Of a DNA stretch of 64,000 nt, positions 1 through 10,612 are shown one piece after another. Numbering within the stretch: the stretch's first letter is position 1; each line of letters opens with the position of its first letter. Position numbers and translations under genes: made by a program. The notes below the pieces were generated by a model, which saw only the letters and a program-made list of their open reading frames with translations, did no database searches and had not been told where the DNA came from. This DNA comes from Achatina immaculata (taxonomy: Eukaryota; Mollusca; Gastropoda; Stylommatophora; Achatinidae). The DNA lies in NCBI GenBank assembly GCA_009760885.1, contig CM019701.1, positions 12,297,963-12,361,962 of the forward strand, read 5' to 3'.

Positions 1-90
1 TCATCACTCAATAAACTCGTGGACTTCCATGACGCAAATAAACTCGTGAACCTCCCTGACTCAATAAACTTGTGGACCTCCATAACTCAG
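1..90. repeat. Short degenerate tandem repeat, about 27 bp x 3
   Basis: The phrase AATAAACTCGTGG recurs at about 10, 37 and 63 with small changes. The array may continue beyond the left edge. It holds no coding signal. Confidence 0.6.
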
Positions 91-315
91 TAATATCTCT
101 TTGCTTGCCTTAGTACATTTGTCTTTAATCTGATGAAGTAAACACTACAGATGTCCTAATGTAGTATTTAGTTCATATGCTTTTCTCTGTAACCTGTTTA
201 CAAGTAATGCAGACATGTTTCCAACAAAAAGACAGTTGCAGTTTCATATTTTTGATAACAAGAATAAACATGATATGACATGTACTTATCTTTACTATCG
301 AAAACTGTCCACGGT

Positions 316-610
316 TGACAGACAGGCAGACAGACAGACAGGCAGGCAGGCAGACAAGCAGGCAAACAGACAGACAGACAGGCAGGCAGACAGACAGACA
401 GACAGACAGACAGGCAGGCAGGCAGGCGACAGACAGACATACAGACAGGCAGCAGGCAGACAGACAGGCAGGCAGGCAGACAGACATAGAGACATACAGG
501 CAGACAGGCCGTCAGACAGACAGACAGACAGACAGACAGGCAGACAGACAGACAGGCAGGTAAACAGACAGACAGGCAAGCAGACAGACAGACAGATATA
601 TATATATATA
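316..610. repeat. (CAGA)n/(CAGG)n microsatellite with short (TA)n end
   Basis: Imperfect tetranucleotide tract of CAGA and CAGG units, ending in a TA run at about 596-610. The tract opens long frames on both strands, rich in Asp-Arg-Gln or Cys-Leu-Ser, which are artefacts. It lies about 55 bp downstream of the minus-strand LDLa exon at 664-767. Confidence 0.95.
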
Positions 611-663
611 GTAACGTAGACAGACACTGTCCACTTAAGTAAACAAAAATGTGCAGTGTTCAC

Positions 664-767
664 TTAACAGTTGAGCTCGTCGAAGTGGCTGAAGTGGCAG
701 TCGTTCCAGGCGTCACAGACGTGCTCATCGTTGACATAGAAACCAGACGGGCACTTAAAGTGCGTCT
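664..767 (-). CDS. LDLa-like exon, degenerate, possibly the 3'-terminal exon
   Basis: Minus-strand exon after a good acceptor (TTGTCTCCACAG, exon starts at 767). It encodes a module reading FKCPSGFYVNDEHVC, then DAWNDC, then HFDELNC. The C4-C5-C6 part fits an LDL-receptor class A module, which uses Asp/Glu near the end to bind calcium. Only four cysteines are present; a tyrosine stands where the third would be and the first is absent. An in-frame TAA (666-664) follows the last Cys directly, so this may be the terminal exon. Alternatively a GT at 668-667 gives a phase-1 donor and a 99-nt exon (669-767), splitting the last Cys codon. The acceptor phase matches the four upstream LDLa exons, which supports membership of one gene. 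No AATAAA was found on the minus strand downstream within the window. Confidence 0.6.
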
Positions 768-782
768 CTGTGGAGACAAGAC

Positions 783-1494
783 GTCCATTAAGTGAATCTG
801 GCCCAGGGGAGGGCCATAGATGATTTAATTATAGCTTTATAAATTAAAATAGTGTAGGTCTTCATCTATTGCGTTTGAGGGAGAGGGAGAGAGAGGGAGG
901 GAAACAGAAAAAAAGAAGAGAGATGAGAGAGTGAGAGAGAGATAAAGATAGAGAATTAAGAAATGAAAATCGAGATAAAAAAGACAAGAGAAAAAGCACT
1001 TAGCAACTGAAATAAAACTTTAGACAAATGAAAGAAGGTGGAAGAGATTTGATGGCGTAGAAAAAAGATACGAAGGACAAGTGGGCTGGTCCCAACAGAG
1101 AAAAAGAAGATAACGATTTTTAAAAAAAGTACCCATGGGGTGGGGTGGGACTATGAGACAGTGTAGAAATGGCGAATATCGAATAGGAAATGTAAAATTA
1201 AAAGGCTCAAAAACTGCCGTGAGACAGAGAGAAATTTCGCTCGTGTCTTATCTGTCTCTACACAAGACAAGTCTGGACTATAAGATGAAAGAAATCCCAA
1301 GACCACACAAGCAGATATACAACAGACATACCTGCCATTTTTTTTTTTTTGTCAGTGGTGATATCCGGAAAGGAAACGAGGTCACGACACTTCGATTTGT
1401 GTTTTAGACCAGACAGGCATCGATGGCTTCGCTATCAAACACCTTTTTTTTAAGGAGGGGGGAGGGGATGGAGAGACATCTAAGTTGATTAATG
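783..1494. other. Non-coding stretch, purine-rich in part
   Basis: No gene recognised. A GA-rich tract lies at about 875-960 and a short G-rich run at about 1135-1150. The open frame at 1135-1407 on the plus strand has no recognisable motif. This is intron of the LDLa gene by position. Confidence 0.5.
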
Positions 1495-1507
1495 CACTGT
1501 TCTCTCG

Positions 1508-1552
1508 TGGCTATACGGCAGCTCATCTTATCGTAGTCCTCGGTTCAAGTCC
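1508..1552 (+). other. tRNA-like Pol III boxes, possible old SINE head
   Basis: TGGCTATACGG at 1508-1518 resembles an A box and GGTTCAAGTCC at 1542-1552 fits the B-box consensus. The two starts are 34 bp apart, shorter than in an intact tRNA, and no acceptor stem is visible. A decayed tRNA-derived SINE or chance are both possible. Confidence 0.25.
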
Positions 1553-1773
1553 CTATATTTTTCTTTCTCTCACAAAGTGCTTTGTCTATGATTCCTTCCA
1601 GTACTGATCAAACATTTATGTGTTCTGTCCCTTTACCGTGTGAAAGTCTCCCCGTTTCCTACTTGTAGGAATATGTATCTCAAGGCAGACATACCACTGC
1701 TTCATTAATTCTTTGATGCCTCTAGAAAGAAAAATCTTCTGACTGACTCTGTGGCTAGCTATGCCACACTTCT

Positions 1774-2345
1774 TCATACTGGAACTTCTTCACGCCTTTG
1801 TGCCTTTTTGAGGGGTCCAAACAAATGATAATCACATGGTGGAAGGTCAGATGAATATGTGAGATATGGAAGACACTCCAAATGCAGATCAGTAATTTGT
1901 TGTGTTATTGCGCATGCTGTATGACGTAGCGCGCTCTCCTCCTGGAGAACTGGACAAATAGAGGCTTTGGCCTTGCCGCAGTTTTTCAAATGTTTCTTAA
2001 GTACATGACTGTATTCTTCGCTGTTGATAGCGGTTTCTCTGGGCACGTAATGTTTCAAGATCGGGCCTGTAAAGTGCCAGGAAAGCGTGAGCATCGACCG
2101 TCTTGGGCGGAGTTGTAAGGAGATTATTAGGTAAGGGCGAGGAAGAATACCGGCGCTCTTTGCCTGCTCACCTTGTCTTTAGCTGAAGGTAAGTGTACCC
2201 AGCATTCGTCTTCAGTAATTAAACGCCACAGAAAACTATCTTCTTCAGCTTCAAAACGTGATGGGCGCGCGCACACACAAACACACACACACAGACATAC
2301 ACACACACACAAACAACTGTGCTGTTCTTCTCTCGTGCATGCTTT
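1774..2345 (-). pseudogene. Mariner-type transposase relic (C-terminal part)
   Basis: Minus-strand translation shows a mariner/SETMAR-type transposase in pieces. From about 2250 the motif SFLWRLITEDECWVH matches the region of the first catalytic Asp of the DDD/D34D triad. From 2094 MLTLSWHFTGPILKHY matches the central block. Near 1830 DLPPCDYHLFGPLKKA matches the third-Asp block. The middle catalytic block (normally His-Asp-Asn) is eroded to ALRHTAC, and a frameshift with in-frame stops separates the two halves. A CA microsatellite (about 2271-2313) interrupts the 5' part. Terminal inverted repeats were not found. The copy is dead and very old. It lies in an intron of the LDLa gene. Confidence 0.75.
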
Positions 2346-2631
2346 CACGGGAATGACTGTCTTTGGTCTAATCTGCTGACGTCATATTTTCAAAATGGCC
2401 CGCGTGCCTCCTCACATACAACTAAACTGTGATGGCTTAACATATCTTTATTTGGACTGTCTATTACTCTATTTAGATTTTTTTTCCCTGGCATAAACTG
2501 ACTTATTTTGATCACAGAATGCAATAAAGCAAGACTACTTCATTCCAAAACCTTACAACTACATTTTTCTCTTTCCACCTTTCCTTGCTTGTGTCTGTCA
2601 TTCATCGCCAAACTTACCTTCTTACTTCTTA

Positions 2632-2950
2632 GTTGGCCAAGTTTTTCTGTTTTCGGCGACCTTTTCAATTTCATCAAGGGATTTTATGCCTACTAATCTG
2701 GCTTCTCTTAACAATGTCCTCTTTGGAGTTTCACGTGGTCGACCTCCTTTTCTTCGGCCTGTTGTGTTCCACTTGATAGCTTGTTTTGCGATTCTCTGAT
2801 TGTTTCTTCTCATCACGTGACCAATATATGTCCATCTCCTTTTTCTGATCACACAGGAGAGCGTTGTCTGAGTTCTTCGGAGTTGGTATCCCTGATGCTT
2901 CACCCTTGACTCGGTTGATTTTGTTGCGAGTTTCCATAATTCCATTTTCC
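2632..2950 (-). mobile_element. LINE 3' fragment, same family as the element at 10613-11555
   Basis: Minus-strand protein contains RKRRWTYIGHVMRRN, then WNTTGRRKGGRPRE and TLLREARL. This is the C-terminal region of RTE-type endonuclease/reverse-transcriptase proteins that follows the RT domain. It aligns residue by residue with the end of the ORF at 10587-11519. It is 5' truncated with a frameshift between two overlapping frames. It is a dead copy. Confidence 0.8.
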
Positions 2951-3800
2951 CCCATCTAGATTCGCCTCTAGCTGGGTCTCAGGAAAAGGTTATTTGCTTT
3001 AAGCTGAGTTTTGAATGCCGGCAAGAGCGTTAAAAAACTGCCGCCATCTTGCACGGCCAAACCTATACAATCATAAAAATTAAACCTAACCTCTCAGTAA
3101 ACCATCTTACGAAACACTACCCGCGATCGTGCGCAGATTTTTTAGACATGTATTTCTCATTTAGTTTTTCTTGGTACAGACGCTTTGGTTCTTGTCACGA
3201 AATCGTAAAGGCTTTCCTGGCCTAAAGAAATTGTGATCAAAACGGCTCATGCTTTTAGTATGCCAGGATCTGTAAGCCATATTTTATTTCATGAACACGT
3301 TTCAGGAACTGAAAACAAACTTAATATTTAAACCCCACTGATACAATATCTAGAGTACAGACTTTAGGTAGATGACCAGGAGATTTAACCTTTTGAAAAG
3401 AAATTTTTAAAAAAGGCATTTCAATTGCACTGTTTCGAAAATAAGGTCGCTGGTTTTGGATTTAATCAACCAGTTCTTGCCAGTAATTTGTGGAGTCTGA
3501 ATTACCGCTTGAAACGTGGACTTTAAAAGCAGAAATAAATTCTGGTCTTTACGTCCGCAGAAGACTGGCTAGGTTATTAAAAGATTTTTTATACATAAAT
3601 ATTCCAGTCAAAGAAAATGAGTCGACGCGAAGATTGCAGATTAAAATGAGAGATGTGAATTATATTGTTAGATCCAGTAAGAGATAAGTAAATAATAACA
3701 AGAGAAGCAGGGAGATATGGTATAGTTAAAATAGATTGGCAGGTATACAGAGAGATCGATAGACAGAGAGATACATAGAGAGACTAACAGAATAGATTAA
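2951..3800. other. No recognisable feature
   Basis: AT-rich intronic sequence. The short plus-strand frame at 3490-3687 has no family motif that I recognise. Confidence 0.5.
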
Positions 3801-3802
3801 CA

Positions 3803-4043
<241 letters not shown>

Positions 4044-4116
4044 CTTCCATTTTTTCATGAAAAGACTAGTATCTAACTAACTGTTATCTAACAAAAGACT
4101 GGCACCTAATATTTAG

Positions 4117-5306
4117 CCGGCATGGTGGATAAATGACCAGTTTGGATTTGTTGAAGGAAAGGGAACACACAATGCCATTTATGCTTTACGAACACTAACA
4201 GAAAGAGCTTTAGAAGTACAGAAAGATCTCTACTTATGCTTCATTGATTACACCAAGGCATTTGACAAGGTGAAACATAATGAAATTATTAAAATGCTTG
4301 AAGACATCAATATAGACGGCAAAGACCTGAGGAATGTAAAACATCTATACTGGCAGCAAGAAGCAGCAGTTCGAGTTGAAAATAGAATTGGAAAATATCA
4401 ACCTATAAAACAAGGGGTGCGACAAGGATGTGTACTATCTCCAGACCTTTTTTCTCTGTACAGCGAGAATATTCTAAGAACGATCATCACAGAACCAGGC
4501 ATAAAAATTGGAGGATACAATATTAACAACCTTTGGTATGCTGACGACACAGTACTGATAGCTGAGAACCAACAAGACCTGCAAAATCTCTTAGATAAAG
4601 TCGCCAAAGAAAGTGAAAAGAAAGGTCTTACTTTGAACATCAAAAAGACAGAGACTATGGTTATATCTAAGAAACAGAATCCACCAGCATGCAGTATTAA
4701 ATTAAACGGAACTATTCTAAAGCAGGTGCAGAAATTCAAATACCTTGGAGCAGTATTAACTTCAGATGGGAAATGCAAAACAGAAATTAGGAACAGAATA
4801 GGCCAAGCAAAGACTGCATTTCAGAGAATGAGAAACATATTAGCTAACACATCTTTATCAATGAATGTTAGAAAACGAGTCCTAAAATGCTATATTGAAC
4901 CTATCTTGTTATATGGAAGTGAATCATGGACAATAGGCAAGTCTGCACAAAAATCATTGGAAGCAGCAGAAATGTGGTTTATTAGAAGAATGTTGCGAAT
5001 CCCCTGGACAGCAAAAATAACTAATGAAGAATGTATGAGAAGAGCTGGAGAGACAAAAAACCTTGTCAAAAGGATAAGAGAGAGACAATGTACTTTCATA
5101 GGACATGCAATGAGAAGAGGGGGCATTGAAAATATTATAACAACAGGAAAAATAGAAGGAAGAAGATCAAGAGGAAGACGAAGAGAAATGATACTGGACA
5201 GTCTGACGGGATGGTGTGAGAGGAGATCACCAACTGAACTGATGGCCTGTTGAAGGATCGGGTACTCTGGAGAAGCATAATAGCCAACGCCAGTCGGCAC
5301 GGCAAC

Positions 5307-5308
<2 letters not shown>
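4117..5308 (+). mobile_element. RTE-like LINE, 5' truncated, RT domain nearly intact
   Basis: Continuous open frame from a TAG at 4114 to a stop at 5253. The RT fold is visible in order: [18 protein letters not shown] (motif 2), [11 protein letters not shown] (motif A, catalytic Asp), [17 protein letters not shown] (motif B), WYADDTVL at about 4534 (motif C, catalytic Asp pair) and FKYLGAVL (thumb side). The post-RT region follows with YGSESW and [12 protein letters not shown]. The endonuclease domain is missing. A one-base deletion near 5250 breaks the last about 20 codons compared with the copy at 53278. After the coding end comes ATGATGATG (5309-5350), typical of RTE tails. The first Met used by gene callers (4270) is not a biological start. 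Related copies lie at 7555, 26567 and 53278. Confidence 0.9.

Positions 5309-5350
<42 letters not shown>
5309..5350 (+). repeat. (GAT)n tail of the LINE at 4117-5308
   Basis: About 14 GAT units directly after the LINE coding end. It is the 3' tail, and a second LINE fragment begins immediately after it. Confidence 0.9.
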
Positions 5351-5351
<1 letters not shown>

Positions 5352-5925
5352 GTGGATAAATACGGGGGAACGGAAAAGGATGTTAAAGCTAGAATAACCA
5401 AGACCAGGACAGCATTTATCCAACTTAACAAAATATGGTTATCTAAGAACATCAAAACAAGAACCAAACTTAGGCTTTTCAATACAAACGTAAAGACTGT
5501 CCTGCTATATTTTTCGGAGCCGTCGGTTATGACCAAGACAGTACAATAGAGGATACAAACATTCATGAACTACTGCTTGAGAAGGATTTTAAACATTAAA
5601 TGACAGGACAAGATCAGGAACAAGAAGGTCTAGGAAAGGGCAGGACAAGAACTTATGAACCTACAAATCATGCTTAGGAAATGGAGGTGAATTGACCGCA
5701 CTCTGAGGAAACCCGACACCAACATTGCAAGACAGGCACTGACATGGAATCCTCAAGGAAACATAAAACGAGGAAGATCTAGACTTACCTGGAGAAGAGA
5801 AATTATGACAGTACTCAGAGACAAGGGATGCACATGGAAGGAAGCGGAGAATAATTACAGGAACAGGGATAACTGGAGAGCCTTTCTTAAGAGTGAAATG
5901 ATGATGATGATGATGATGATGATCC
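5351..5925 (+). mobile_element. Second RTE-like LINE 3' fragment, abutting the tail of the first
   Basis: Starts at the end of the GAT tail with DKYGGTEKDVKARI, then NIKTRTKLRLFNTNV, a post-RT block. After a frame change come LTWNPQGNIKRGR and TWRREIMTVLRDKGCTWKEA, the classic C-terminal block of RTE/BovB-like proteins often annotated as craniofacial development protein 2. It ends in its own GAT run (about 5898-5922). Several stops and frame changes show it is dead. A close relative of its tail lies at 37800-38010. Confidence 0.85.
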
Positions 5926-6695
5926 TTCTTTTGACTGAAGAACAGGACATTTCTAATTGTAGTCCTTACAGTGACCTCTCTGAGATCTACTCTGGACCTT
6001 GAAGAAAGTTCATCGTAACAACCTCTCGCCTGATCCTTCTCCTTACCTTCGAGTTCAAAAATGCTTCGGGGAAGACGATTTACAGGAATTCTAAAAAGAA
6101 AAAAAGGTTCGAATCTCATATTTCGCGTAATAACATTCTATCAGCACGGCCAGGCGACATCCAAAGTCTTCTTCTGAAATATCTGTTCTTTTGTTCTGTA
6201 AACGCTTGGAATATCATTTTTCAGAATTTCATGACGGTATTATGAACATGAAGTCATCTTTAACTGAGATCAAGGTACCCGCTCTCAGCTTTCACTTTAT
6301 TTTTCTTTTGTGATGACCGCAAAATGTCATTCCGTTCGGTAATTGATTTACTCCACAACACGAAAGCAAATGTTGAATTCATAAATCGCAAAGGTCTGAG
6401 AAGATTTGATCAGGAACTGGGACTAATTTGGTAAAGAACGAAAACATAGAAAATTTCCCCCGGGGAAAGATTTCATGAACCAACATGATGCCGTTGAAGT
6501 TTGTAGAAAGTAAATGCTGAAACTAATTGATGTATTCAGAAATCTTATGGAGACCAATTACAAGAAAGAGGACACCTTGAACTAACTGTCAGCTTCCAGA
6601 AGTTGTGTGGACAAAGAATTACACATAATTTTTTATTCTGATGGAAAGATTTATTTCTCTTTTCAGTTCATGGCGTATTTTTATTTCTTTCTTTC
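5926..6695. other. No recognisable feature
   Basis: Unremarkable intronic sequence. Minus-strand frames here match no family I know. Confidence 0.5.
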
Positions 6696-6699
6696 CATG

Positions 6700-6980
6700 T
6701 TCGTCAGTCAGTCAGTTATTTAGTTAGTCGGTTAATTAACTAGTTAGCTGGCTATTCAGTTAGTTAATTAGCTAGTTTGTTTGTTTGTTTGTTTGTTACT
6801 TAGTTTGCTAGTTAGTTTAGTTTGGTTAATTAGTTAGTTAGTTTAGTTAGTTCTTTAGCTAAATAGTTAGTTAATTTATTTGTTATTATTTAATTAGCTA
6901 GCTAGTTAGTTTAGTCAATTAATTAGTTTAGTTTGTTTAGTTAGTTAGTTAGTTAGTTAATTAGTTAGTTAGTTAGTTAA

Positions 6981-7011
<31 letters not shown>

Positions 7012-7155
7012 ATTAGTTAGTTAATTAGTTAATTAGTTTAGTTAGTTCTTTAGCTAGATAGTTAGTTAATTTATTTGTTATTATTTAATTAGCTAGCTAG
7101 TTAGTTTAGTCAATTAGTTAGTTTAGTTTGTTTAGGTAGTTAGTTAGTTAGTTAA

Positions 7156-7222
<67 letters not shown>
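6700..7222. repeat. (TTAG)n tetranucleotide tract with interruptions
   Basis: About 520 bp of TTAG/TTAA/TTTG units, interrupted on the left and pure on the right (7140-7222). The unit is TTAGTTAG, not the TTAGGG telomere repeat. A block around 6840-6960 recurs at 7040-7160, suggesting an internal duplication. Confidence 0.95.
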
Positions 7223-7223
<1 letters not shown>

Positions 7224-7367
7224 CTGTGTTATCTCCTCTTCATTATCTCCTCCTTTAGATTACAGTAAATAATGACATCTCCTCTTTGTTGGCTGACTAT
7301 CTTTCTGGAGCTCTTGATGAGTCGTCCATTATTGGCCAATCTGTCACGGTATGAACTCGGTCTTAAA

Positions 7368-7368
<1 letters not shown>

Positions 7369-7415
<47 letters not shown>
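7369..7415. repeat. (CAT)n microsatellite
   Basis: About 15 CAT units. On the minus strand this is an ATG repeat like the LINE tails, but no LINE coding end was recognised just upstream of it on that strand. Confidence 0.9.
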
Positions 7416-7554
7416 TGTCATCGTCGTCAGGCAGCTAGTGGCTGTCACGAATCACCACAAATCTGGCACCTGATAATTTCTGTCGGCTCAGGTAGAGACT
7501 TTTTTATTGTGTCTTTGCTTTAGACTGCCCGTGCTTTTTTTTCTCTCTCTTGGT

Positions 7555-8335
7555 CATCCACTACCTCTCTTCCCATTTATCTTTCCTGTTGTTATGATGT
7601 TTTCAAGTCCCTCCCTTCTCACTACATGTCCAAGGAATAAATAATGATGCCATTTTCTTATGGATTTAAACATGTTCCTTTCTACATTTGCTTTTTTAGG
7701 CATTTTACAGTTTGCCATCTTAGCTGTTCGAAGTATTCTTAACATTCTTTAAAACAACACATCTCTGTTGCCTCTAATGATCGATCTGTCGACTGTTCAT
7801 GATTGGCTTCCGTAGAGTAGGATAGGCTCAATGTAGAGTTCTAGAATTCTCCTTGTGATGTTTATTGATGGAGATGTTTCTCATTTGTTTAAAAGCTGTT
7901 TTGGCTTGGCCATATTCTAGTCTTGATTTCAGAGGCCAATTTCGCATCAGATGTTACTCGAGGGCCCAGATATTAAAATGTAAGCTTTTATCTCAGAGCT
8001 GTTCCTTGTACTTTAACATTGTTTTTAGGTGGGATCTTATACTGTGATATAACCATTCACGAGCCCTATCTTCTCACTTTCTGTCACTGCTATATCTAAT
8101 AATTTCTGTAGACTCTTTTCACCCTTGGTTATGAGTTCTGTGTCGTCTCCATGTCGTAGACTGTCAACGCTGCAGCTTCTAACTCGAATTCTGAGTTATT
8201 TCTGATGTATCTAACATCTTCACCTTATAGTGGGAACATATCAGGTGAGAGGACACAACTTTGTCCAACTTGGTGCTTTATTGGTTGATATTTACCGATC
8301 ATATTTTCTACTCTGATGTTTGATTCTTGATTCCA
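7555..8335 (-). mobile_element. RTE-like LINE fragment, decayed, family of 4117-5308
   Basis: Minus-strand pieces in order: [14 protein letters not shown] and SCVLSPDMFPL (RT motif B region, about 8310-8230), [15 protein letters not shown] (about 7840), MLRILRTAKMAN (7745) and [17 protein letters not shown] (about 7600). These align with the same blocks of the LINE at 4117-5308. Stops and frameshifts occur throughout. The 35-bp array at 8395-8850 sits at the upstream side of this fragment and seems to have grown from its RT codons. Confidence 0.75.
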
Positions 8336-8394
8336 TTACTCGTTTTTTTTCTTCTTCTTTCTTGTTTATTATTATTCTCAGATCCATGTTGTCA

Positions 8395-8850
8395 ATAATT
8401 TTATCCTCTGACGTTTTCATACGTTCTCGATACTTTTATCCTTTGAAGTTTTCATACGTTCTCGATACTTTTATGCTCTGACGTGTTCATACGTTCTCGA
8501 TACTTTTATCCTTTGAAGTTTTCATACGTTCTCGATACTTTTATCCTTTGAAGTGTTCATACGTTCTCGATACTTTTATCCTTTGACGTGTTAATACGTT
8601 CTCGATAATTTTATCCTCTGACGTGTTCATACGTTCTCGATACTTTTATCCTTTGACGTGTTAATACGTTCTCGATACTTTTATCCTTTGACGTGTTAAT
8701 ACGTCCTCGATACTTTTATCCTCTGACGTGTTAATACGTTCTCGATACTTTTATCCTTTGATGTGTTAATACGTTCTCGATACTTTTATATTCTGACGTG
8801 TTAATACGTTCTCGATACTTTTATCCTCTGACGTTTTCATGCGTTCTTTA
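8395..8850. repeat. Minisatellite, 35 bp x about 13, derived from LINE RT codons
   Basis: Units contain TACGTTCTCGATACTTTTAT. Read on the minus strand, the copy nearest the LINE encodes MKTSEDKIIDNMDLR, which aligns with the segment before the RT active site in RTE proteins (IDGKDLR in the copy at 4117). Inner units keep a drifted MKTSKDK-like reading. The unit length is not a multiple of three. Confidence 0.85.
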
Positions 8851-9705
8851 TGTTTTCTTTTATGACATGCTTTGATAGAAGATATGATAAACACAAATAC
8901 GTCTTTCTATACCTGACCTCACTTTCATCTTTACTAACATGATAAACAGAAATAATAACCAATTAGATGAAACCAAATCTCTTAGTAATCTAATTTCAGG
9001 TCACATGAGTTCTCTGCTAGAAATTCTGTAGGTCTTAAATAACAATCTTCAGAATAATCCATCAAACGTATAGATCGCTTTCAGAATTTTAATAACCTGG
9101 TACTGTAATTTCACGGAGTTTTAGTGAAATGAATGCACCAAACTTGGATACAGAAATCTTGTTTGATCTATCTTTTATCCATTGGTTTGAAACATTTAAT
9201 TAGGGGGAGTGCTTCCTTTTCGAGGGCACTTTATGGTGCCCGCAGGTTATATTGACTCTGAGAAGTCTTTAAGCAGGACGGACTCTGGAGTCACTTCAGC
9301 CTGGAGTGCCCCTTGCCTGTTATTCAGGCTCTAACCGTCCCAACGATCAGTGTGGTTTCTTTCCTTACGAAAAAAAAAAAAAGAAAAGAAAAAGAAGGGC
9401 AGATAACGAAGACGAAACGTGTGATGATTTTGATGTAGCCCATCGATTAGGACCAGGAACTGTCCAGCTAGAGTTGGCAACAGAATTCTGTCTGTCAGCT
9501 CAATTCTGAATAATCAGATCTGGACCTGCGACTGTAGTCCTCGTCTTTCACATCGATCGTGGTCATTTTTTGGAACAATGTCAGTAGCAATGTCAGGTGA
9601 AGGGTTTTCTCCATTTTCTGCTGCGTCCCGTGCGTGAGTCCAGGTCTCTCAGCAACCATGGCTGGTCTGTCTAGATAATTCTTCTTCTTCTTCTTTCGAG
9701 TTCTG
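8851..9705. other. No recognisable feature
   Basis: AT-rich intronic sequence with an A-rich run at about 9369-9400. No motif-bearing frame. Confidence 0.5.
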
Positions 9706-9708
9706 TAT

Positions 9709-10105
9709 ATGAATGTTGAATACCACTTTTGTCATATGAATGTTGAATGTCATCTTTGTCTTATGAATGTTGAATGTCATCTTTGTCTTATGAATGTTGA
9801 ATGTCATCTTTGTCTTATGAATGTTGAATACCACTTTTGTCATATGAATGTTGAATGTCATCTTTGTCTTATGAATGTTGAATACCACTTTTGTCATATG
9901 AATGTTGGATGTCATCTTTGTCTTATGAATGTTGAATGTCATCTTTGTCTTATGAATGTTGAATACCACTTTTGTCATATGAATGTTGGATGTCATCTTT
10001 GTCTTATGAATGTTGAATGTCATCTTTGTCTTATGAATGTTGAATGTCATCTTTGTCTTATGAATGTTGAATGTTATCTTTGTCTTATGAATGTTGAAGG
10101 TCATC
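9709..10105. repeat. Minisatellite, 27 bp x about 15
   Basis: Units carry TATGAATGTTGAATGTCATC. Two unit types alternate, one ending CTTTGTCT and one ACCACTTTTGTCA. Because 27 is divisible by three, frames stay open on both strands (for example NIHKTKMTF repeats). These are not genes. Confidence 0.95.
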
Positions 10106-10109
10106 TTCG

Positions 10110-10529
10110 TCCGTGTCTCCAACAAACGTTTTTTCTCTAATGCTACAACTGGTGTAGTTATTTCCTGTCTAATGTTTGGATTCAACAAACAGTTGAAACT
10201 GGCTATTTACACTTACTAAAGTTGCCTCCTGAATTCTGTTATCTGTTATTTTTTTTTAAACTTTGGCCTCTTCTTTATAATTGTCACCTACAGATGTTGC
10301 CTACTTGTTGGTGTATCTCACACCTTCATGTTGGCCATCAGTCGATGTCTTTCATCTTTTGATGCTGTCATTGCACTGATCCTGTACATTTCTTTGTGCT
10401 GTCACCCACCTGGCGTGGTCCATCTCCTGGTGTTGCCTGGATGTTGCATCACTAAACCATCAACTTCTGTCCAGTTGTATCATACTCCGGAAGTTATTAG
10501 TCAACCATTTTATTCTCCTGTAGACAAAC
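10110..10529. other. No recognisable feature
   Basis: Intronic sequence without motif. A short plus-strand frame at 10328-10543 shows nothing conserved. Confidence 0.45.
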
Positions 10530-10612
10530 GTAGGTCACAGTGACCTACAGTCACGGAGCAAATCTACTAGAAAACTGTAGACACATATGCACCACAGTGA
10601 CCTACACTCACT
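10530..10612. repeat. 57-bp minisatellite, left part (split by a LINE insertion)
   Basis: About 1.5 units with CTACTAGAAAACTGTAGAC, the same unit as at 11556-12285. The array is interrupted at 10612 by the LINE at 10613-11555. Its last 13 bp, GACCTACACTCAC (10600-10612), are the left target-site duplication. Confidence 0.9.

Noticed and set aside
173..663. Overlapping long frames on both strands rich in Cys-Leu-Ser or Asp-Arg-Gln
   Set aside because: They are translations of the CAGA/CAGG microsatellite; all frames stay open because the tetranucleotide lacks stops.
4270..5253. A host gene with reverse transcriptase
   Set aside because: It is 5' truncated, lacks the endonuclease domain, has a GAT tail and has close decayed relatives nearby: a LINE copy.
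5889..6002. Poly-Met, poly-His and poly-Asp frames at GAT/CAT runs (also 7369, 45928, 63278)
   Set aside because: They are LINE tails or microsatellites read in frame.
6700..7222. Internal telomeric repeat
   Set aside because: The unit is TTAG, not TTAGGG, and it is interrupted irregularly.
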